Positions 24,929-34,290 of a stretch of 64,000 bases of DNA are shown piece after piece. The notes under the pieces are model-generated. The model searched no databases. It was not told the DNA's origin and saw nothing but the letters and a program-made list of their open reading frames with translations. The stretch's first letter is position 1; each line of letters opens with the position of its first letter. A program made the translations under genes and the position numbers. Source of the DNA: Desulforhopalus singaporensis (GTDB lineage Bacteria; Desulfobacterota; Desulfobulbia; Desulfobulbales; Desulfocapsaceae); contig NZ_FNJI01000017.1 of the NCBI RefSeq assembly GCF_900104445.1, positions 1 to 64,000 on the forward strand. Reading direction: 5' to 3'.

Positions 24929-25600
24929 TCACACCGAAATATAATCGTCTGGCAGCTGCCCTGCGGAGTGGAGCCCGTCGATGGAGTTGTTTATGTGATT
25001 TCTTACGGCAGTTCTCGCTCTTTGCTGATCGCGGGTCGCGATCGCTTCAAGGATTTCATGGTGTTCCGAGGTCGGACTGTACTCGATCTTGTAGAAGGGG
25101 TCATAAAGGATAAGGTAGATCCTGGTCCGGTCAAGGAGCTCTTTGATGTAGGCACAGAGAACCGCATTACCTGAAAATTCGGCAATTTTCAGGTGCAGGT
25201 CATCATTGGCGGTATAGTATTCGTCAATCATGTTTTTCTCAAAAACCTTCCTTTCAGAGTCGGCCAGTCTCCTGAGTTCGGCAAGTTGTTGTTCGGTGCA
25301 GTTTTCGGCAACTATTTCCACCGCCATGCACTCGAGCTGGGCCCGTACCAGAAAAGTTTCTTCAATTTCTTTTTTAGTGGGCGTGATGACAAAAGCCCCT
25401 CGGTTGGGAATGCTGTTGACCAGCCCTTCAGCCTCAAGTCTTTTTATGGCACCTCTCACAGGAGTCCTGCTCACCCCGAGCTTTTGTGCAAGATTAATCT
25501 CGACCAGCTGGCTTCCCTGCTTGATGTATCTCTTTCTGATTGCTGTTTTTAACTTGTTGTAAACAGCGTCTTCGGAATTTTTCTTTTTTGGCTGTCCCAT
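24929..25600 (-). CDS. GntR-family transcription regulator (FCD/FadR type)
   Basis: The 223 residues have a GntR winged helix (residues 12-78; LGVSRTPVRGAIKRLEAEGL, PNRGAFV) and an all-helical FCD ligand domain, with histidines in DLHLKI and EHHEIL that commonly bind a metal near the effector. It is divergent from P5C dehydrogenase. TTGTATACAA-type palindromes in the 417-base gap match operators known for this family. It probably controls the dehydrogenase and aconitase genes in response to an organic or amino acid. Confidence 0.9.
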   Translation of the reverse strand: MGQPKKKNSEDAVYNKLKTAIRKRYIKQGSQLVEINLAQKLGVSRTPVRGAIKRLEAEGLVNSIPNRGAFVITPTKKEIEETFLVRAQLECMAVEIVAENCTEQQLAELRRLADSERKVFEKNMIDEYYTANDDLHLKIAEFSGNAVLCAYIKELLDRTRIYLILYDPFYKIEYSPTSEHHEILEAIATRDQQRARTAVRNHINNSIDGLHSAGQLPDDYISV

Positions 25601-25759
25601 GGTGTTTCGTTGAGTTGTTGTTGCGGCAAAGCCTGTCGAAACGGTTCCTGTATTAATGTGCGAATGTGGTTAGAATATAAACTACAGGTTCAACTGTTCG
25701 GCAAGGTTATTGTAATCGGTTGTCGGTATAAGTTAGAAACGGGTTCTTTGCCGGAAAAC

Positions 25760-25825
25760 ATACAATTTTATAGCCTATACACAAAGGATGCTTTATTGTT
25801 TTTAAGTATTGTATACAATTTATAG
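25760..25825. promoter_or_regulatory. Candidate GntR (FCD) operators in the divergent intergenic region
   Basis: ATTGTATACAAT (25808-25819) is a perfect 12-base palindrome of the type bound by FCD-group GntR proteins. The segment ATACAATTTATAG (25813-25825) is repeated as ATACAATTTTATAG at 25760-25773, giving two sites about 53 bases apart, or five helical turns. The remaining 417 bases (25601-26017) between the regulator and P5C dehydrogenase hold no gene that I can support. Confidence 0.6.
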
Positions 25826-26017
25826 ATACAATGTAAAGAGGTTTTGTCATGCAGTCGATGGCCTGGACTCAACCGTATAAGAAATACGGATGTCTTTTTA
25901 TCTGCATGTAGTCGGAATCAGAAGTGGAACTATTTGAAAATAATATAACTATCCTCACAAGTGGCGATAGCTTTTTGCGGGGACGTTTCACGAAAAAAAA
26001 GCAAATGAGGTAAGTAT

Positions 26018-27658
26018 ATGTGCGCGTTGAATAACGGAGTGATGTCAGTCCCTGCTCCCCAAAATGAAAATATTCTAGGATATGGCCCCGGCAGCCCGGA
26101 AAAAAAGGAAGTGAAAGCCGCATTGCAGGAGTTGATGGCCGAGCAGTTTGAAATTCCGCTTATAATAGGCGGCAGGGAAGTAAAGACCGGCAACCTCGGC
26201 AAGGTGGTTTGTCCCCATGACCACGGCAAGGTCCTGGCGACCTACCATAAAGCGGGAAAAGAGGAGGTCCAACTTGCGATAGAATCGGCCCTGTCGGCAC
26301 AGAAAATGTGGCAAACTCTTCCCTGGGAGCAGCGGCTGGCGATTTTTCTTACCGCCGCAGAGCTTATAGCCACCAGATATCGCGCAAAACTTAATGCCGG
26401 GGCAATGCTTGCGGGCGGGAAAACTGTCTTTCAGGCGGAAATCGATGCGGCGTGCGAGTTGATCGACTTTCTGCGTTTTAACGCCGGCTATGCAAGAGAA
26501 CTTTATGCAAAACAGCCTCAATCTTCCCAGGGAGTATGGAACTATACCCAGTACCGGGCCCTGGAGGGGTTTGTTTTTGCGGTGACACCTTTTAATTTTA
26601 CGGCCATAGCGGGCAACCTCCCGTCGGCCCCGGCGATGATGGGCAATACCGTGGTCTGGAAACCAGCTTCTTCTCTTGTCTATACTCCGTACTTTATCAT
26701 GCGGATATTGGAAGAGGCGGGGCTGCCTCCGGGAGTCATCAATTTTGTTCCGGGGGCTGGATCGCAGGTAGGCGATGTATGTCTTGCCGATCCCAACCTG
26801 GCGGGGGTCCATTTCACCGGCTCCACCAGGGTGTTCCATCAAATGTGGAAGACCATCGGCGAAAATATCGCGTCATACAGATCATATCCGCGAATTGTTG
26901 GAGAAACCGGCGGTAAGGATTTTGTGTTTGCCCACCCAAGTGCCGAGATCCCGTCGCTGGTGACGGCGCTGGTAAGAGGGGCGTTTGAGTACCAGGGGCA
27001 GAAGTGTTCGGCGGCGAGCCGCGCTTATATTCCACAGTCTCTGTGGGACCGGGTCAAGTCTTTGATGTTGGCCCAGGTGGGGCGTATAACCATGGGCTCT
27101 CCTGTTGATTTTCGCAATTTCATGGGTGCGGTAATAGACAGGAGTGCATTCGAATCGATCACCGGATATATCGATTTTGCCAAAGAGCACAAGGATGCGG
27201 AGATAATAGCCGGAGGAAATTATGATGACACCACAGGTTATTTTATAGAGCCGACGGTAATTGTTGCCACCGATCCTGAGTTTAAAACAATGGTTGAGGA
27301 AATTTTCGGTCCGGTACTGACCATTTTTGTCTACCAGGATGAAGACTTCGTGGAAACCCTTGAGCTTTGCGATAAAACATCGCCTTACGCGCTGACCGGA
27401 GCCTTTTTTGCCAAGGACCGAAATGCGATAACCTTGGCCATGGCAAAGCTGGAACACGCAGCGGGTAATTTTTATATCAACGACAAGCCGACCGGCGCCG
27501 TCGTGGGGCAGCAGCCCTTTGGCGGAGGCCGGGCGTCGGGCACCAACGATAAAGCCGGGTCGCAGGCTAATCTGGCCAGGTGGGTTTCTGTCCGCACGGT
27601 CAAGGAAACCTTTGTTCCACCCGGGGACTTCCCCTATTCTTTTATGGATGAGGAGTAG
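26018..27658 (+). CDS. 1-pyrroline-5-carboxylate (glutamate semialdehyde) dehydrogenase
   Basis: This aldehyde dehydrogenase oxidises glutamate-5-semialdehyde to glutamate with NAD+, the last step of proline and ornithine breakdown. The 546 residues contain the NAD-binding block NTVVWKPASS, FTGSTRVF, the catalytic glutamate in GETGGKDF, the catalytic cysteine in YQGQKCSAASRAY and EEIFGPVL. Length and the unfused form match the ALDH4/stand-alone group rather than PutA. GAGG precedes the ATG. No proline dehydrogenase lies nearby, so the semialdehyde may come from ornithine. Aconitase B follows after 140 bases. Confidence 0.9.
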   Translation: MCALNNGVMSVPAPQNENILGYGPGSPEKKEVKAALQELMAEQFEIPLIIGGREVKTGNLGKVVCPHDHGKVLATYHKAGKEEVQLAIESALSAQKMWQTLPWEQRLAIFLTAAELIATRYRAKLNAGAMLAGGKTVFQAEIDAACELIDFLRFNAGYARELYAKQPQSSQGVWNYTQYRALEGFVFAVTPFNFTAIAGNLPSAPAMMGNTVVWKPASSLVYTPYFIMRILEEAGLPPGVINFVPGAGSQVGDVCLADPNLAGVHFTGSTRVFHQMWKTIGENIASYRSYPRIVGETGGKDFVFAHPSAEIPSLVTALVRGAFEYQGQKCSAASRAYIPQSLWDRVKSLMLAQVGRITMGSPVDFRNFMGAVIDRSAFESITGYIDFAKEHKDAEIIAGGNYDDTTGYFIEPTVIVATDPEFKTMVEEIFGPVLTIFVYQDEDFVETLELCDKTSPYALTGAFFAKDRNAITLAMAKLEHAAGNFYINDKPTGAVVGQQPFGGGRASGTNDKAGSQANLARWVSVRTVKETFVPPGDFPYSFMDEE

Positions 27659-27798
27659 CGCCAATAGAGAAAATAGAGATCTTCTCTTTGATATGGAACT
27701 CAATCCTTGTATATTTTGAGCAATCATGAGATGCAACGGAGCGTAACAGGTCGAGAACTCCGCAACTGATCGTTCATTCTTAAAAGGATATGGGTAAT

Positions 27799-30267
27799 AT
27801 GCTAGCAACATACAAAGAGATGGCCAGGGAGAGGGAGGCGGCGATGCTTCCTCCCCTCCCGCTGAATCCGCAGCAGACTCTTGAAGTTGTCTCTCTTCTT
27901 GAAAAAGGGGATGGGGATAGGGAGGAACTGCTTGAGCTGTTGATGTCCCGGGTCGAACCGGGGGTAAGTAAGTCGGCAAAAGTAAAGGCCCTGTGGCTAC
28001 AGAAGGTGGCATCGGCAACCGTTGTCTGCGATGCGTTGAAGCCGGTTGAGGCGGTTGAGATACTGGCCCGCATGGGAGGAGGGTACAACGTCGAAGCTTT
28101 GATCGAACTGCTTTCGCTTGAGGGCGTGTCGTCGTCTGCGGCCAAGGCACTTAGGGGAATTACCAAGATATACGACGGCTTTGACAAAATAGCGGAGCTT
28201 TCCAAGACCAGCAAGGAGGCTTGCGACCTGATTGATTCCTGGGCCAGAGCGGAATGGTTCATTGAGGCGGCTCCGGTGCCGGATGTTCTGGAACTGAGGG
28301 TGTATAAGGTAGACGGGGAGATCAATACCGATGATTTTTCTCCGGGAAATCAGGCGCAGTCAAGAGCCGATATCCCCCTCCATGCGACCCATTTCGGCGT
28401 AAGCCGTTTCCCCGGCGGAATAGAAGAAATTAAGCGGCTTAAAAAAGAGGGCGGCGAGGTTGCCTTTGCAGGCGATGTAGTGGGGACGGGATCTTCGCGA
28501 AAATCCGCCGTCAATTCCCTCTTGTGGCATATCGGTCATGATATTGCAGGGGTCCCCAACAAGAGAAGTGGCGGGGTGGTCCTGGGGGGCACCATCGCCC
28601 CCATTTTTTACGCCACTGCCCGTGACGCAGGGGTGTTGCCCATTGAGTGCGATGTTGCCGAGCTTTGCGTTGGCGACACGATTCTCGTTGATCTGAAAAA
28701 CTGGAAAATGCAAAAAGACGACGGGACCGCAATCGCCATGCGGCCGGCTTCCCCGACGTTGCTTGACGAGTATCGCGCGGGGGGCAGGCTGAACCTGATC
28801 ATCGGCAAGCAGCTGACCCGAATGGCCTGTGATTTCAGCGGAAAACCTTTTCCGCAAATTTTTGCCAGCCAGCTCGATCCCAAGCCGCAGAAAGGGCAGG
28901 GGTTCAGCCTGGCGCAGAAAATGGTTGGTAAAGCGTGCGGCTTGCCAGGCGTGTTGCCCGGCACGGTATGCGAACCGAAGATGACCACCGTCGGTTCCCA
29001 GGACACCACGGGGCCCATGACCATGCAGGAGATAGACGAACTTGCCTGCCTGCGTTTTAAAGCGGATCTTTTTATGCAGTCTTTCTGTCATACAGCAGCA
29101 TATCCGAAAGCGTCCGATTTCGATCGTTGGCAGATCATGCAGGAAACCAGCGTCTCCTGCGGCGGGATAACCCTCAAGCCCGGAGACGGGGTAATTCATC
29201 CGTGGCTCAACAAAATGCTTGTCCCAGATACCGTAGGTACCGGAGGAGACTCACACACCAGGTTTCCCCTGGGGATCTCTTTTCCTGCCGGTTCCGGACT
29301 GGTTGCCTTTGCCGCAGCTCTGGGTTTTATGCCCCTTGAAATGCCGGAATCCGTACTCGTTCGTTTTCACGGCAAAAGAAAAGCCGGGATAACCGTGAGG
29401 GACATGGTGAACGCCATTCCTTATGTGGCGATTAAAAAAGGGTTGCTCACCGTTGAAAAGAAGGGCAAGAAAAACGTTTTTGCCGGTAAGATACTTGAGA
29501 TTGAGGGGGTAAACGACCTGAGCGTGGAGGAAGCTTTCGAGTTGACGGACGCATCGGCTGAACGGAGCGCGGCCGGCTGCGCGGTGAGTCTGCCCCTTGA
29601 AACCGTGGTGGCCAATGTCGAGCAGAATGTCAAGGTATTGCAGTTGCTGGTTGATGAAAACTACCAGGACCGCGACTGTCTGCAAAGACGAATTGATGAC
29701 CTTAAGCAGTGGCTGAAAAATCCAACCCTGTTAAGAGCTGATGAAAACGCAGTGTACGATACCGTAATAGACATCGACCTCTCCGAGATCACCGAACCGA
29801 TTCTCGCCTGTCCCAACGATCCAGACGACGTTCGGCTGCTTGGAGAGGTTGTGGGTGATACGGTTGAAGAAGCGTTTATCGGCTCCTGTATGACGCATAT
29901 GAGCCATTTGCAGCGCGCAGCCATCCTGCTGGACGGGGAGAAGTATGCAAAAGCGAGGCTGTGGATAGCTCCATCAACCAGGCTCGACAGGGAAGCGGTG
30001 CGAAAGGAGGGCGCGTTGTCTGTCTTCTCAAAAGTCGGGGCCAGGGTGGAGATTCCCGGATGCAGTCTCTGCATGGGCAACCAGGCACGGGTAGCGCCTG
30101 AGACCACTGTTATTTCCACGTCGACGCGCAATTTTGACAATCGGCTCGGAGACAATACGAGAGTCTATCTGGCATCAACTGAATTGACCGCGATCAGTGG
30201 GCTGCTGGGAGAGATTCCAACAGTTGAGCACTATTTTGACTTTATCGCCCGTAAAAAAGTTCAATGA
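27799..30267 (+). CDS. acnB: Aconitate hydratase B (AcnB)
   Basis: AcnB isomerises citrate to isocitrate and can act on 2-methylisocitrate. The protein starts LATYKEMARERE, like the family start LEEYRKHVAER, so I prefer the ATG at 27799 to that at 27790. The N-terminal HEAT-like helical domain (about residues 1-155) is followed by the swivel and catalytic domains, with ALRGITKIYDGFDKIAELSK, GTGSSRKSAVNSLLWHIG, GGDSHTRFPLGISFPAGSG and the cluster ligands GSCMTH and GCSLCMGNQ. At 822 residues it is slightly shorter than the usual 850-865. Pairing with P5C dehydrogenase suggests one regulon feeding carbon from glutamate into the citric-acid cycle. Confidence 0.95.
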   Translation: MLATYKEMAREREAAMLPPLPLNPQQTLEVVSLLEKGDGDREELLELLMSRVEPGVSKSAKVKALWLQKVASATVVCDALKPVEAVEILARMGGGYNVEALIELLSLEGVSSSAAKALRGITKIYDGFDKIAELSKTSKEACDLIDSWARAEWFIEAAPVPDVLELRVYKVDGEINTDDFSPGNQAQSRADIPLHATHFGVSRFPGGIEEIKRLKKEGGEVAFAGDVVGTGSSRKSAVNSLLWHIGHDIAGVPNKRSGGVVLGGTIAPIFYATARDAGVLPIECDVAELCVGDTILVDLKNWKMQKDDGTAIAMRPASPTLLDEYRAGGRLNLIIGKQLTRMACDFSGKPFPQIFASQLDPKPQKGQGFSLAQKMVGKACGLPGVLPGTVCEPKMTTVGSQDTTGPMTMQEIDELACLRFKADLFMQSFCHTAAYPKASDFDRWQIMQETSVSCGGITLKPGDGVIHPWLNKMLVPDTVGTGGDSHTRFPLGISFPAGSGLVAFAAALGFMPLEMPESVLVRFHGKRKAGITVRDMVNAIPYVAIKKGLLTVEKKGKKNVFAGKILEIEGVNDLSVEEAFELTDASAERSAAGCAVSLPLETVVANVEQNVKVLQLLVDENYQDRDCLQRRIDDLKQWLKNPTLLRADENAVYDTVIDIDLSEITEPILACPNDPDDVRLLGEVVGDTVEEAFIGSCMTHMSHLQRAAILLDGEKYAKARLWIAPSTRLDREAVRKEGALSVFSKVGARVEIPGCSLCMGNQARVAPETTVISTSTRNFDNRLGDNTRVYLASTELTAISGLLGEIPTVEHYFDFIARKKVQ

Positions 30268-30374
30268 CTTCTGCACCGTCGATAAAACCATAGAACCCCG
30301 CCGCCGATGGACGAAAGTTGCGTTTATCGGCGGGCATCCTATGATACGTTGCACGTTACTGTTAAAATGGGAAT

Positions 30375-30638
30375 ATGAAGGAAGAATACAACTATACATT
30401 GACTGTTCCCGTAGAAGATCTTGACAAGGCCCGGACACTGCTTGAACAGCTGCAGGCCAACATTCCCCAGGCGCGGATAACCAGAAAACCCGACCGTGGC
30501 GATATGGTACGGTTTTACCTCTGTTTTCCGTACAGTGGGCGCCGCATAGACGCAGCTGTTCCTGATTTTTTCGCGCACCACGGTGACAACAGCTGGGATC
30601 TTTTTGGTCCCAATTACGGCGTCTGGGGGTTGAAGTAA
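30375..30638 (+). CDS. Small hypothetical protein
   Basis: An 87-residue frame (MKEEYNYTLTVPVEDLDKAR) with mixed beta/alpha character and many aromatic residues near the end (FFAHHGDNSWDLFGPNYGVW). It has no signal, membrane segment or recognised motif. The ribosome site is weak. It stands alone between acnB and the hybrid kinase. Codon use and balanced composition make it more credible than its overlapping frames. Confidence 0.5.
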   Translation: MKEEYNYTLTVPVEDLDKARTLLEQLQANIPQARITRKPDRGDMVRFYLCFPYSGRRIDAAVPDFFAHHGDNSWDLFGPNYGVWGLK

Positions 30639-30741
30639 AACTCTTCCCGGAGTTGCCTTAACCCCTGTCCCAGGGTCCTTGAGATGAGCTGCCTGCACTC
30701 ATGCAGAGCATCACTGCTTCGCAGTTAAGGCCGATTGACGG

Positions 30742-32988
30742 TTACCCAGTTCTGGCAAGGACCGTGGCTATTTCGTGGCGCAGTTTGTCCGGGATGATCG
30801 GCTTGGAAATATAGCCGTCCATTCCCGCCTCCAGGCATTTTTCCCTGTCACCTTTAACGGCGTATGCTGTCATGGCGATTATCGGCACATGGGCGCCGCT
30901 GATCCGCTCGTTTTTGCGTATCAGCCTGGTTGTCTCAAGCCCGTCCATCTCCGGCATCTGGATATCCATGAGAATCATATCGAACTTGTTTTCATCATAT
31001 TTGATCATCGCCTCGAGACCGTCATTGGCCGTGGAGACTGTCCAGCCTTCGCGTTCGAGCATGACAACTCCCAGGGTGCGATTGATATGTTCGTCTTCCA
31101 CCAGGAGAATGTTCAAGGGGGTTGCAGGGAGTGGAGTGGTGTCAGCCTGCTTAGGATTATTTTGCCTGTCATCGCCAGCCTTTTGTGAAACAACAGGAAA
31201 CGCGACAGTGAACTGGAAGCAGCTGCCAATCCCCCGGCAACTCTCAACCTGCAGTTTTCCACCCATTATTTCAACGAGTTCTGCAGCGATCGCCAGCCCC
31301 AGCCCTGTCCCGCTCTGTTTGGTTTCACGGGTTGTCTTCAGTTGGTTGAATGGCTTGAAGGCATTTGGGATCTGGTTTGTGGGAATACCTATCCCGGTAT
31401 CGGCAATCTGAAAACAGAGGTTGATGCTGTCCGGATTGCTGGTGCTGTTTAAACTTTGTTCCACGGTGACTGTTACTTCCCCCTTGCTGGTGAATTTGAT
31501 CCCGTTACCTATCAGGTTCATGAGGATCTGGCTCAGCTTGTCTTCGTCGCCCAGCAGCTGGTCCGGCAGATTTTTTTCATAGTTGATCTTCAGTTCGATA
31601 TTTTTTTTGGCCGCACTGATGGTGAGGATTTCCCGGAGTTCCTCCAGAAGGTTCTTCAGGTTGAAAGGGGCGGTGGCCAGTTCGGTTTTACCGGCGTCGA
31701 TTTTTGAAAAATCAAGAATATCGTTGATCAGCTTGAGCAGACGGTTGGCGGATGAGTGGACCATCTCGAGATAGGTGCGCTGGTGTCCGGGAATATCCGA
31801 CTGTAACAGCAGGTCAGTGAGTCCCAGAATACCGTTCATGGGAGTCCGTATCTCGTGGCTCATGTTGGCCAGAAACGTCGATTTATTTTTTTCGGCTTCT
31901 TCGGCACGCTCCTTTGCGGTCCTGAGTTCGTCTACCCGGTGCTTTCTTCTGAGGGCATCGCCAATATGACGCGCGACAAAGGTCATCAGTTCCTTGTCCT
32001 GTTCGGTATAAACAACACGGTCGTAACTCTGGACAGCCACGGCACCGGCCACCGCGTGGTCGATGTAGAATGGTGCGCCAAGCCAACTGTGGGGTTTGGT
32101 GCCTTGACAGTAGAGATTGTTCGTCTGGCAGATTGTTTCGTAATTGTCCGGGGTGAGCAAAAGCGGTTTACGGGTTTTGAGCAGGTAACCGGTAAGAAAC
32201 ATCTTTTCGCTGTCAAGCTTACTCTCCATGCCCTGGAAATGTGCATCGTAGTCATCGGCAAAGTATGGAAAATATATGTATTTCCCATCAGGTTTGTTTT
32301 TGAGGATTGCAATGTAGAAGTTAGGGGCGTGGATAAGCTGACTGACGATATGGTGGAGTTTTGCGTAGAGCGAGTTGATATTTATCGAGTAGTGGGCCTG
32401 TTCGCTGATTTCATTGAGGGCGGATCGTATTCTTTCCGAATGCTCCAGGTCTTCCATCGACTGTTTCAGCTGTTGGATGGTGTCCAGCGATTGCAGCCGG
32501 GAACCGATTATAGCGGCAATAGTCTGAATGGAGTTGCGGTATTCTTTGTGAAAAATCACGTTCTCGGGGGTGCCGAAATAGATTATCCCGGCAAGTTTGG
32601 CGTGAACTGAAATCGGTACGACAAGATGACTTTTGTTGCCGGTGGGGTGCAGCATCTGCTGAAATCTTGAATCCCCGTGGATCTGCAGAGGTTCTTCTGT
32701 TGCAATGAGGTGTTGTACTATTTCGGAACTGTTAAGAAAACAGGGGGGAACCGACAGCGTGGTGTTGCGGTGCGGTTTGGACCACGAGGTGTCAAATTTA
32801 TCTGTACCGGGAGTAAGAAAATATATTTCAGTGGCAAACGGGCCGAGTTTCTTGAAAATAGTGGTATGAAGAAACGATGTCAGTTTTTCGGTGGTATCGG
32901 TCGTGCGCTGGCCAATGGTAAGTTCCTTGGCAACTTCAAGCACCGGAAGGGTTGGGATGGCGATCGAATCATGGGACGTTGTTTTCAT
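30742..32988 (-). CDS. Hybrid histidine kinase with GAF domains and receiver
   Basis: The 748-residue soluble kinase has two GAF-like sensor regions (about residues 30-170 and 195-360), a HisKA domain with NMSHEIRTPMNGILGL, an ATPase domain with the N box MNLIGNGIKF and G box DTGIGIPT plus GTGLGLAIA, then a C-terminal receiver domain with MILMDIQMPEMDGLETTR as phosphoacceptor. There is no membrane segment, so it senses a cytoplasmic cue. No response regulator lies next to it. The partner could be an HPt protein elsewhere. Confidence 0.92.
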   Translation of the reverse strand: MKTTSHDSIAIPTLPVLEVAKELTIGQRTTDTTEKLTSFLHTTIFKKLGPFATEIYFLTPGTDKFDTSWSKPHRNTTLSVPPCFLNSSEIVQHLIATEEPLQIHGDSRFQQMLHPTGNKSHLVVPISVHAKLAGIIYFGTPENVIFHKEYRNSIQTIAAIIGSRLQSLDTIQQLKQSMEDLEHSERIRSALNEISEQAHYSININSLYAKLHHIVSQLIHAPNFYIAILKNKPDGKYIYFPYFADDYDAHFQGMESKLDSEKMFLTGYLLKTRKPLLLTPDNYETICQTNNLYCQGTKPHSWLGAPFYIDHAVAGAVAVQSYDRVVYTEQDKELMTFVARHIGDALRRKHRVDELRTAKERAEEAEKNKSTFLANMSHEIRTPMNGILGLTDLLLQSDIPGHQRTYLEMVHSSANRLLKLINDILDFSKIDAGKTELATAPFNLKNLLEELREILTISAAKKNIELKINYEKNLPDQLLGDEDKLSQILMNLIGNGIKFTSKGEVTVTVEQSLNSTSNPDSINLCFQIADTGIGIPTNQIPNAFKPFNQLKTTRETKQSGTGLGLAIAAELVEIMGGKLQVESCRGIGSCFQFTVAFPVVSQKAGDDRQNNPKQADTTPLPATPLNILLVEDEHINRTLGVVMLEREGWTVSTANDGLEAMIKYDENKFDMILMDIQMPEMDGLETTRLIRKNERISGAHVPIIAMTAYAVKGDREKCLEAGMDGYISKPIIPDKLRHEIATVLARTG

Positions 32989-33056
32989 AACAAAGTGACC
33001 GCGTGAGCGGGCTGGTATTTTGAAGTTCTGGGCAAACAGCTGAGATCTATAATATC

Positions 33057-33083
33057 AAAAAACAGCTGACAGATGAAGCTGTT
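33057..33083 (-). terminator. Possible terminator downstream of the FAH-family gene
   Basis: On the minus strand AACAGCT and AGCTGTT (33077-33083 and 33061-33067) enclose a nine-base loop and are followed by TTTT. It lies about 160 bases after the hydrolase stop; the plus-strand reading also ends in a T-run, so it could work both ways. Confidence 0.5.
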
Positions 33084-33241
33084 CTTTTTTCGGGCCACCG
33101 GTTGCGCATCGGTAAAACCTGCTCTTTTTGTGCGGGGAGGGGGCGGGGTAGCGTTCATCATTTATTGAGCATGGCAAAGAAAATGTAAAAGGCTTTTTTG
33201 TTTGTCAGGAAGTGGTGTGAAACAGCAGCCGGAGGTGCTGA

Positions 33242-33964
33242 TCAGCCCCTGGTTGCCGGTTCATCTGCGACCGGGTTTGTCAGCACTCCTATATTTTCGA
33301 TCTCGACTTCCACGATATCGCCGTCTTTCAGCGGTCCCACACCGCTCGGGGTTCCGGTGATGATTATATCCCCCGGCTCCATGGTGAAATTTTTGGCAAC
33401 AAACGCCAGAATCTCCGGTATCTTGAATATCATATGCCGGGTGTTTGAACTCTGGACCGTCTGCTGGTTGAGACGGCACTCGATCCGCAGATCTTGCGGG
33501 TCTCCGATAAGTTCAGGGGGAACTATAACGGGACCGATCGGGCCGAAGGTGTCAAGGGATTTGCCGCGAAACCAGCCGGACTTGTCGTTTTTCTGGAAAT
33601 TTCTCTGGCTGATGTCGTTAAAGCAGGTGAAGCCCAGGATATGATCTGCAGCTTTTTCGATGGAGATGTTTTTTATCCTGTCTTTGACGATGATCGCCAG
33701 TTCGGCTTCATGGTCAGTGCGAATCGTCGTGAAATTGTAGTCGTGGAGAAATGCGGGCAGCACTATCGGCTCGCCCGGACCGATCAGGACGTTTGGGGTT
33801 TTGGGAAAAAGAATGGGTTCTTCCGGAATCTCGTCGGTGAAGTTTTGTACATCCACGGACTGGCTTTCTTTTATGTGCTCAAGGTAGTTCAGTCCCAGGG
33901 CAATTATTTTTGTCGGATTAACCAGATATGTTCCGCCGCCCTTGACCGGGAGTTCAACAGCCAT
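33242..33964 (-). CDS. Fumarylacetoacetate hydrolase family protein
   Basis: The 240-residue protein has the FAH fold motifs: ALGLNYLEHIKES, PILFPKTPNVLIGPGEPI, the metal-ligand segment DHEAELAIIVKDR and ITGTPSGVGPL. Members hydrolyse or decarboxylate acylpyruvates and related 2-oxo acids; the exact substrate cannot be read here. It is a single-gene unit with GAGGT before its ATG. Confidence 0.88.
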   Translation of the reverse strand: MAVELPVKGGGTYLVNPTKIIALGLNYLEHIKESQSVDVQNFTDEIPEEPILFPKTPNVLIGPGEPIVLPAFLHDYNFTTIRTDHEAELAIIVKDRIKNISIEKAADHILGFTCFNDISQRNFQKNDKSGWFRGKSLDTFGPIGPVIVPPELIGDPQDLRIECRLNQQTVQSSNTRHMIFKIPEILAFVAKNFTMEPGDIIITGTPSGVGPLKDGDIVEVEIENIGVLTNPVADEPATRG

Positions 33965-34290
33965 GATTTTGACCTCAAAACAGTAACAGAAATAAGGAGT
34001 GGTACGGTAAAAACAGACCGCGATCTTTTATTGTTATCACGAAAAATTCTGAAATCAAGCATAATTGACTCTTGGCAACTCGCTTTTGGGCAATCGAATC
34101 GAAAATCATGTGCACATGACTATTATTACCTCTTTTTTGCTTCGGCCCAGCGGCAACCCGGCGCGGACCAAGAGATATCAAGGTAAAATCTCGACGCGTA
34201 ACTTCGACGGGGCTGCCGGTTTCATCCCGGCCTGATTGATGACTATTGTTACCAGGGGCCTGGCTCTTTCAGCTGATCCTGCAGGTTTTT
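33965..34290. other. Gene-free interval between the FAH hydrolase and photolyase
   Basis: These 326 bases contain no coding frame I can support. A 12-base perfect palindrome CATGTGCACATG lies near 34106, and a short GCCGG/CCGGC stem near 34214-34230 could help end the photolyase message. Nothing else stands out. Confidence 0.5.

Noticed and set aside
26075-26842. Long antisense frames opposite P5C dehydrogenase, acnB and other large genes
   Set aside because: They mirror well-conserved enzymes, are low-complexity or Arg/Pro-rich, and lack ribosome sites.
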